Of a stretch of 18,732 nt of DNA, positions 14,083 to 18,732 are shown in pieces. The notes beneath the pieces were generated by a model. It worked only from the letters and a program-made list of their open reading frames with translations. It did not search any database and had not been told where the DNA came from. Made by a program: the position numbers and the translations under genes. Origin of the DNA: Longimonas sp040409695 (GTDB taxonomy: Bacteria; Bacteroidota; Rhodothermia; Rhodothermales; Salinibacteraceae); contig NZ_JARWGJ010000007.1 of NCBI RefSeq assembly GCF_040409695.1, positions 1 through 18,732 on the forward strand, in the 5' to 3' direction. Position 1 is the stretch's first letter, and each line of letters begins with the position of its first letter.

Positions 14083-14598
14083 ATGGCGACCTCCAGTTCA
14101 GAATCTGACATCGCGCCTATCCCTCAGGTAGGGCACACCGGGGCTCAGGTTGATACGCATCTGCGTACCGCACTGAACAAACCCCGTCCCTGTATTGTGC
14201 TTGCAGGAGGAACGCGAGGGGCCCGGCAGGCTACCTTCGCCCGTATTTTAGACGCTTCAAGCCAGAATGCGCTTCAGTTCCGGGCTCAATCGCTGCTTGG
14301 AGAACGGCGCGAGCATACGCAAAACAGTCTCCGCAAGGCATTCGATAGCGCAACCGAAGAACATGCGCTGCTCTTCATTGACCCGCTCGACCCGCTCTTC
14401 ACGTGGAAACACGCGAACGATATGGATGACCTACCTGACGACGCCATCCCATCGACAGTCGAGTACTTCTTGCAGCGTGTTGAGTCCTATCCGTATCCTG
14501 CCATTCTTGGCATCGACAACCCGTCGTACATAAGCTCAATCCGAAAAACGGACGTTCATCTTGTCGTTTCGCACGAAGGAGCTTCGGAGTCGGCGTAA
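14083..14598 (+). CDS. Small AAA+-like protein with degenerate catalytic motifs
   Basis: The 171-residue product has no assigned function but reads like a compact AAA+ core. CIVLAGGTRGARQATFARIL (37-56) sits where Walker A should be, but lacks the GKT/S: Arg48-Gln49 replace the Lys. HALLFIDPLDPLF (94-106) matches the Walker B line of AAA proteins (ILFIDEIDALF), with Asp100 kept and the catalytic Glu changed to Pro101. STVEYFLQRVESYPYPAILG (124-143) then N146 and DVHLVVSHEG resemble the post-Walker B helix, sensor-1 strand and last core strand. No lid domain or clear Arg finger follows. It is probably a non-hydrolysing pseudo-ATPase, perhaps a scaffold. ATG 14083 was chosen because the upstream 30 codons are Cys-rich and overlap the alr promoter region. 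Confidence 0.75.
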   Translation: MATSSSESDIAPIPQVGHTGAQVDTHLRTALNKPRPCIVLAGGTRGARQATFARILDASSQNALQFRAQSLLGERREHTQNSLRKAFDSATEEHALLFIDPLDPLFTWKHANDMDDLPDDAIPSTVEYFLQRVESYPYPAILGIDNPSYISSIRKTDVHLVVSHEGASESA

Positions 14599-14709
14599 CA
14601 CGGTGTCTGATCAAGGCACCTGAGCAAGGCACATCCGGTATCGGTTGCCGTACAGGCCTTACGGAAAGACAAACCACGCTCTCTTAATATCGCTTGCCCC
14701 GCGTATCTT

Positions 14710-15030
14710 ATGGACCGGATTGCCCAGCTTGAGTCCTTTCTTGAAGAAGACCCCGATGACCCCTTTACACAATTTGCGCTTGCGCAGGAGCATCTAAAAC
14801 AAGATGACATCGATGTCGCACAGCAGTACTTTGAGGGGCTTGTCGAAGAGCATCCCGACTACGTAGGCACTTATTATCACCTCGGGAAGCTGTATGAGCG
14901 CCTGGGCCAGACCGATACGGCTATCGACACGTACGAGCAGGGGATTGAGATAGCTCGCACACAGCACGATCAGAAAAACCTGTCGGAGCTGCAGGATGCT
15001 CTCATGAAAGCGAAAGGAATCGGATTTTAG
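14710..15030 (+). CDS. Small tetratricopeptide-repeat protein
   Basis: The 106-residue product holds about two TPR units. Repeat one is about residues 17-50 (DPFTQFALAQEHLKQDDIDV, then AQQYFEGLVEEHPD). Repeat two is 51-84 (YVGTYYHLGKLYERLGQTDT, then AIDTYEQGIEIA), with a capping helix to the end. The Ala/Gly/Tyr spacing and Pro at the turn are typical. TPRs bind other proteins; no signal peptide is present, so it is cytoplasmic. It is acidic, as expected for a salt-loving organism. It follows the AAA+-like gene by 111 bases, with a CAAGGCAC direct repeat (14612-14619, 14625-14632) in the gap, and precedes the LysM gene. A functional link to either is only inferred. Confidence 0.88.
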   Translation: MDRIAQLESFLEEDPDDPFTQFALAQEHLKQDDIDVAQQYFEGLVEEHPDYVGTYYHLGKLYERLGQTDTAIDTYEQGIEIARTQHDQKNLSELQDALMKAKGIGF

Positions 15031-15057
15031 CGTGCAGTTGGGTTTTTGCCGCCGGGC

Positions 15058-15083
15058 TGTAAGCGGCTCCTGTAAGCGGCTCC
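15058..15083 (+). repeat. 13-bp perfect tandem duplication
   Basis: TGTAAGCGGCTCC is present twice in direct succession in the gap between the TPR and LysM genes. It probably arose by replication slippage; no function is evident. Confidence 0.6.
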
Positions 15084-15166
15084 TACCAGGCACGTGCCCA
15101 TCTTTCAGATACAGCCAGCACAGTTCGAATGCATTCTACCAGTCACTTTACGCCTCAGTATCAGCC

Positions 15167-16252
15167 ATGATGCAGGCCATAAAACATCTTGGAGCAGCGG
15201 CTGCGATTGCCACAGCGCTGCTGCTTCCAGGCCTCTCCCCCGCGCATGCACAGGCCGTTTCTGATACCACCTACGCGGTACAGGAAGGCGACACCCTCTT
15301 CCGGATCGCCCAGGAAGCCGGGGTGTCCGTTCGAGCGCTTCAGGCGTGGAACGACCTCGAAGATGCTACCATCGCTGTTGGCGACACGCTGCGCATCCGT
15401 CCGCCCCGGCGCCCGGCAGCCCAAGAGCCGTCTCCGGAAGACGCTCCTGAAGGGGACGCTCGTGCCGAAGACGAGGCGCTCGGGCGCACCCTGGCCGACG
15501 AGCTGCCCCCGGTCGACCCTGCTCCCGATGAAGAGGCACCCGACACTATATCGTCCGACGCCATTCCAACCGATTCAGAGCCTGCTCCGGAGCCCGGCCC
15601 AGAGCCCGCCACGCAAGATACACCGGGTGCCCAGCTTGTTGATCGCCCCGAACAGGCTACCTGGATGGAGCTGGCCCTGCGCACCGGCGTACCAGCCGAT
15701 TCGCTGTGGCGCCTCAACGACCGCCCCGAGGCGCTGCCCGACCGTGTGCGCGTTCCCAGCGTGGCGGCGTCTCAGCAAACCCACGTCGTAGACGAGGGCG
15801 AGACCCTCTACAGCATCGCCGGGACTTATGGGGTGAGCGTACGTGCCCTGCAGGCGACAAACGACCTTGAGGGCACCGAGCTGCGCATCGACCAGCGTCT
15901 GCGCATTCCGGGCCGTCAGCCTGAAATCGCCGATACCTGGGCGGCGCCCGACACCATCCGCGCAACGACGTTTCCAGCGGCTTTTGCGGGGCGTCTTACC
16001 GCCAGCGGAGCGACATACGACCCCGATGAGCTGGTAGCCAGTCATCCCGAACTGCCGTTTGGGTCGGTCGTGCTGCTCTCGCATCCCCTTGAAGGCAATG
16101 CCGACACGAACGCCGACGTCAACCACGTCTTTGTGCGCATCGTAGATCGCAGCGTAGACGGTCCCGAAATATCGGCGGCAGCCGGCGCGCTCCTTGGCAT
16201 CGAACGCGAAGCCGCGCTGGGCTTCCGTACGGTATGGCGCCCCGCCCCGTAA
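15167..16252 (+). CDS. Secreted LysM protein with C-terminal RlpA-like double-psi beta-barrel
   Basis: The 361-residue product starts with a signal peptide (MMQAIKHLGAAAAIATALLL) that likely ends at AHA before QA, about residue 28. LysM 1 spans 34-78 (YAVQEGDTLFRIAQEAGVSV). An acidic Pro/Glu/Asp linker follows (79-160). Residues 162-198 look like a decayed LysM. LysM 3 is 204-248 (HVVDEGETLYSIAGTYGVSV). Both good LysM units share GVSVRALQA-x-NDLE. Residues 271-358 match RlpA: AGRLTASG, the His in ASHPELPFGS (H293) and the Asp in VFVRIVDRS (D327). It should bind peptidoglycan and may cleave or remodel glycan strands. ATG 15167 (or 15170) is preferred; the 45 codons upstream are Cys-rich and would bury the signal peptide. 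Confidence 0.85.
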   Translation: MMQAIKHLGAAAAIATALLLPGLSPAHAQAVSDTTYAVQEGDTLFRIAQEAGVSVRALQAWNDLEDATIAVGDTLRIRPPRRPAAQEPSPEDAPEGDARAEDEALGRTLADELPPVDPAPDEEAPDTISSDAIPTDSEPAPEPGPEPATQDTPGAQLVDRPEQATWMELALRTGVPADSLWRLNDRPEALPDRVRVPSVAASQQTHVVDEGETLYSIAGTYGVSVRALQATNDLEGTELRIDQRLRIPGRQPEIADTWAAPDTIRATTFPAAFAGRLTASGATYDPDELVASHPELPFGSVVLLSHPLEGNADTNADVNHVFVRIVDRSVDGPEISAAAGALLGIEREAALGFRTVWRPAP

Positions 16253-16428
16253 CCTGTGGCGCACAACCTTCGCTCCACGGCCTGCAGTATCATGCCAGCA
16301 GGTGGCATCCCATTCAGGAAGAGGGCAGAGGGATGCGAACGGCAGCACGTTGAACAGACGCCAGGCTGCGGCATAGCACGAGCGCGTCCATAGCAACCGT
16401 CCGTATTCATCTGCGCACCGCTCACGCC

Positions 16429-16773
16429 ATGCCCAACACCGATCACGATTCGGATGCCCACCCCCTTGCTCAGGCCGCCCTTTTCTTTGCACTGGGCTTC
16501 GTCGTAATCCAGGGAGCAGCGCTCTTGCTGCAGGGCACGCTCACCCTCCCCGCCGCGGTAACCGCGGCCATAGCTGCCCTCACGGGCGCCGGTATCGTAT
16601 ACAGCTACGAGTGCAAGCGCCAGGCGGGCTTCTTTGAAACGCCCGAGAGCGAGGCGTCTGACAGCGAGGCGCGCAACGAAGCAGAGACCGATAACGGCTC
16701 CGATAACACAGGTGCCGGTGAAACAGGGAGCGCAGGAGTTCGCACAGAAGAGAGCACCGGGGACCGCGCGTAG
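16429..16773 (+). CDS. Small two-helix membrane protein with acidic tail
   Basis: The 114-residue product is not recognised. It has two hydrophobic segments (about residues 13-35 and 39-59) joined by a short turn, then YECKRQ at the membrane edge. A 45-residue disordered tail follows, rich in Glu, Asp, Ser, Gly and Thr with very few basic residues. Lys/Arg just after the second helix suggests both termini face the cytoplasm. The gap from the LysM gene is 176 bases and contains a 7-bp hairpin (GCATCCC 16305-16311, GGGATGC 16330-16336). It converges on the antiporter gene. The clear topology favours a real gene, though no family is known to me. Confidence 0.65.
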   Translation: MPNTDHDSDAHPLAQAALFFALGFVVIQGAALLLQGTLTLPAAVTAAIAALTGAGIVYSYECKRQAGFFETPESEASDSEARNEAETDNGSDNTGAGETGSAGVRTEESTGDRA

Positions 16774-16825
16774 TTCGGCAGCATCAACTGCTTCTGTCTA
16801 CGTCTCCCCATGCGCTGCACGTACG

Positions 16826-18241
16826 CTACGCTGTTGAAGGCGATTCGGCTGCCTGGTACGGATTTACAGAGGCCGTCTTGGTCGTAACGCCTGGCCCGCG
16901 TCCAATCTGGAACGTAATGCTGATGATGGCCATGACGAGCAGCGCCCAGCAGTAGTGGATCGCCCCAACGAGCGCGGTCGGCGAAAGCCCGGCAAGCGAT
17001 GCAGCCAGCAGAATCTGTCCGCCATACGGCAGCACCCCCTGCACGATGCAGGCAAAGATATCGAGCAGGCTGGCGCTACGAGGGGCATCGATGTCGTACT
17101 GCGTGGCGAGATCGCGCGCTACGGTACCCGAGAGCAAGATCGCGACCGTGTTATTCGCAATGAGTACGTCGCTAAGCGCAGCCATTGCCGCGATACCCGA
17201 CTCCCCGGCCCGGCGCCCTTTCAGACGCAAGAAGGCCGTTGTGCGCCGAATCGCCATGGCCAGCCATGCCAGCCCGCCCTGCCGACGGATCAGCTCACCG
17301 AGTCCGCCGATGAACATGGCCAGCAGCATGATACCGAACATGCTCTCAAAGCCTTCATAAATGTCGCCAGCGAAGGGCGCCATGCCATAGTCGCTGGCCG
17401 CAATGCCCGTAGCACCTGCCAGTACAATTCCAGCGCCAAGCACCACAAACACGTCGAGCCCAGCCACTGCCAGTCCGAGTACAATCAGGTAAGGGAGCAC
17501 CAGCCAGATGTTAACGGTGCCCTCGGCGGCATCTGGCGCGCCTGCGCTCATGAAAAAGAGCGCTACAGTCGTGACGAGTGCAGCCGGCACGGCAATCCAT
17601 AGATTGGCCCGAAACTTATCGGTCATGCTGCAGCCCTGTGTGCGCGTTGCAGCAATGGTCGTATCCGAAATAATCGACAGGTTGTCGCCAAACATAGCAC
17701 CTCCAACAACAGCTCCCAGTGTAGTGGTTACAGCCAGGTCGGTCGAGCCGCTTACGCCTACAGCAATCGGAGCAACCGCCGCGAGGGTACCCATAGAGGT
17801 ACCCATCGATAGCGAGATAAACGCGGAGATGAGAAAGAGGCCCGGCAAAATAAACTGATCGGGCAGCAGCGCCAGACCCAGGTCGACGGTTGCTTCCACG
17901 CCACCGATTGCCTCCATGACGCCAGCAAACGCACCGGCAAGTAGAAACACCACACACATCGTCATGATCGTTTCGTCGCCGATGCCGCGTAGCAGTGTGC
18001 GCAGGTTCTTCTTGATGGTTTCTGCGCCCAGCACGACGGCCAGCACGAGTGCTGGAAGTGTGGCCACAGAGGGGTGAATCTGGTAGAACGGGCGCTCCAC
18101 GCCGATCGCGCTGTAATAGAGTCCTACGCCAAAAAACAGCGCAAGAAACAGAAACAGCGGGGTAAGGGCAAGGAACGACGGCGTCGTGGCCGATTTGGGC
18201 TGCGACGCAGGGGAAGTAGGGGATGTATTTGTGTCAGACAT
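16826..18241 (-). CDS. NhaC-family Na+/H+ antiporter
   Basis: The 471-residue inner-membrane protein has about eleven hydrophobic segments after a Ser/Thr/Pro-rich cytoplasmic N-terminus. Family marks are FISLSMGTSMGTLAAVAPIA (141-160) and GAMFGDNLSIISDTTIAA (181-198) followed by TRTQGCSMTDKFRANL (199-214). The GDNLSxISDTTIAAT block is the NhaC signature and holds polar residues thought to take part in ion movement. It would export Na+ in exchange for protons, which suits a saline habitat. The gene stands alone: the upstream 490 bases are non-coding and the gene downstream converges on it. ATG 18241 gives the MSDTNTSPTSPAS start with no Shine-Dalgarno sequence. The ion choice (Na+ or Li+, malate/lactate exchange in some relatives) is not decided by sequence alone. 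Confidence 0.92.
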   Translation of the reverse strand: MSDTNTSPTSPASQPKSATTPSFLALTPLFLFLALFFGVGLYYSAIGVERPFYQIHPSVATLPALVLAVVLGAETIKKNLRTLLRGIGDETIMTMCVVFLLAGAFAGVMEAIGGVEATVDLGLALLPDQFILPGLFLISAFISLSMGTSMGTLAAVAPIAVGVSGSTDLAVTTTLGAVVGGAMFGDNLSIISDTTIAATRTQGCSMTDKFRANLWIAVPAALVTTVALFFMSAGAPDAAEGTVNIWLVLPYLIVLGLAVAGLDVFVVLGAGIVLAGATGIAASDYGMAPFAGDIYEGFESMFGIMLLAMFIGGLGELIRRQGGLAWLAMAIRRTTAFLRLKGRRAGESGIAAMAALSDVLIANNTVAILLSGTVARDLATQYDIDAPRSASLLDIFACIVQGVLPYGGQILLAASLAGLSPTALVGAIHYCWALLVMAIISITFQIGRGPGVTTKTASVNPYQAAESPSTA

Positions 18242-18732
18242 ACAGGAGGATCAGCTAAAGGTCGGCTCAGGGAGTGGAAACGTAGATGGCGCGTATTCCT
18301 GAACATCGACCGCTGTACACGTGCAGCTGGCGTTGAAGCAACAGGGTGAACATAAGAGAGAGTGCACTGGAGACAGAATGCGCTGAGATCCAGAAGCGCA
18401 CGTGCAGGCCGTGCAGAAAAGCGAAGCGCGGCCTATGCAGACAGTGTGCATAACAGACAGCACGCGTCACTCATCAGTCCTCACAGTCACGCACAAGGTA
18501 CGATCGACTGCAAGGCAGGACGGGGCACCGCTCCACAGGGCTTCAGCAGAGAGCCTGCTCAAAGGCCGGTGGCGGTTGCCAGGGCGTCATAGGGCCTGAT
18601 CCCTACGCCCTTCTGGATGAATGCGAGTATTAACATCGAGTCATAACGCATGTACAATGCGAGCAAGCCCGTCTGTGTTGCGTGCCATGTTCTACTTTCT
18701 GTGAAAGTGAAGAGCGGTCTGTGAGATGCCTC
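18242..18732. other. Non-coding right-hand interval upstream of the antiporter
   Basis: No credible gene is seen. One minus-strand frame enters from the right edge and stays open for about 58 codons, but it has no protein-like pattern and starts outside the window. The antiporter promoter should lie in the left part. I compared the leader with what I know of Na+-responsive and other riboswitches and recognise none. A bulged 10-bp hairpin lies at 18582-18610 and a small ACTTTC/GAAAGT hairpin at 18694-18708. Confidence 0.55.
18582..18610. repeat. Bulged palindrome upstream of the antiporter
   Basis: GGGCGT (18582-18587) and AGGG (18591-18594), split by a CAT bulge, pair with CCCT (18601-18604) and ACGCCC (18605-18610) around a CCTGAT loop. 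There is no strong U-run on either strand, so it is more likely a palindromic repeat or operator than an intrinsic terminator. Confidence 0.35.

Noticed and set aside
13890..14111. 74-codon N-terminal extension of alanine racemase from an ATG at 14111
   Set aside because: The extension is Cys-rich, has no family similarity and runs across the divergent promoter into the opposite gene. The family-like start is at 13889.
15032..15166. 45-codon extension before the LysM protein
   Set aside because: It includes a 13-bp tandem duplication, is Cys-rich and would place the signal peptide internally.
16305..16336. Terminator after the LysM gene
   Set aside because: The 7-bp stem has an 18-base loop and no U-run on either strand, so it is not a convincing intrinsic terminator.
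15575..16492. 305-codon open frame on the minus strand across the LysM gene
   Set aside because: It is antisense to the LysM/RlpA gene in GC-rich sequence, is Arg- and Cys-rich and has no recognisable domain.
18242..18732. Possible Na+ or other riboswitch ahead of the antiporter
   Set aside because: No conserved riboswitch core that I recognise is present; only scattered weak hairpins are seen.
18600..18732. Partial gene entering from the right edge on the minus strand
   Set aside because: The open frame of about 58 codons has no protein-like pattern; random open frames of this length are common in GC-rich DNA.

Overview
The window looks like a chromosomal segment of a halophilic or marine Bacteroidota-type bacterium, probably from the Rhodothermia/Salinibacter side. 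The inference rests on acid-rich protein tails and linkers, start codons that almost never have a Shine-Dalgarno sequence, a fused CysN-CysC protein, and an NhaC-type sodium/proton antiporter. No ribosomal or tRNA gene is present to fix the taxonomy, so this is an inference.

Layout. (1) Bases 1-1974, minus strand: a tightly overlapping trio of a DegT-family sugar aminotransferase, a PglC-like phosphoglycosyl transferase and the start of a NeuD/PglD-like sugar acyltransferase that runs off the left edge. Together they resemble a bacillosamine-type amino-sugar/glycan-initiation module. (2) Bases 2441-7779, plus strand: UDP-glucose 6-dehydrogenase, UDP-glucuronate decarboxylase, CysD and CysNC. 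These make UDP-glucuronate and UDP-xylose, then APS and PAPS. A strong terminator ends this block, and an SsuD/SfnG-type flavin monooxygenase follows. (3) Bases 8927-9456: a non-coding stretch rich in palindromes. It includes a 215-bp element bounded by imperfect inverted repeats, with a predicted three-way junction inside. (4) Bases 9457-12496, minus strand: an OmpR-type response regulator, two tandem terminators, a PhoR-like histidine kinase and a small lipoprotein. (5) Bases 12714-13889, minus strand: alanine racemase. (6) Bases 14083-16773, plus strand: a small protein that reads as an AAA+ domain with lost catalytic residues, a TPR protein, a secreted LysM/RlpA-like cell-wall protein and a small two-helix membrane protein. 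(7) Bases 16826-18241, minus strand: the antiporter, with about 490 bp of non-coding DNA to the right edge.

How the parts fit. The left half points to envelope or exopolysaccharide synthesis: lipid-linked amino sugar, acidic and pentose nucleotide sugars, and activated sulfate that could feed sulfur assimilation or glycan sulfation. The right half is cell-envelope upkeep and signalling: D-alanine supply, a peptidoglycan-binding protein, a two-component system and Na+ homeostasis. The least ordinary items are the degenerate AAA+ protein opposite alr, the structured repeat element at 9062-9276, the structured leader at 12601-12677, and the repeated GATAGG motifs upstream of the kinase.
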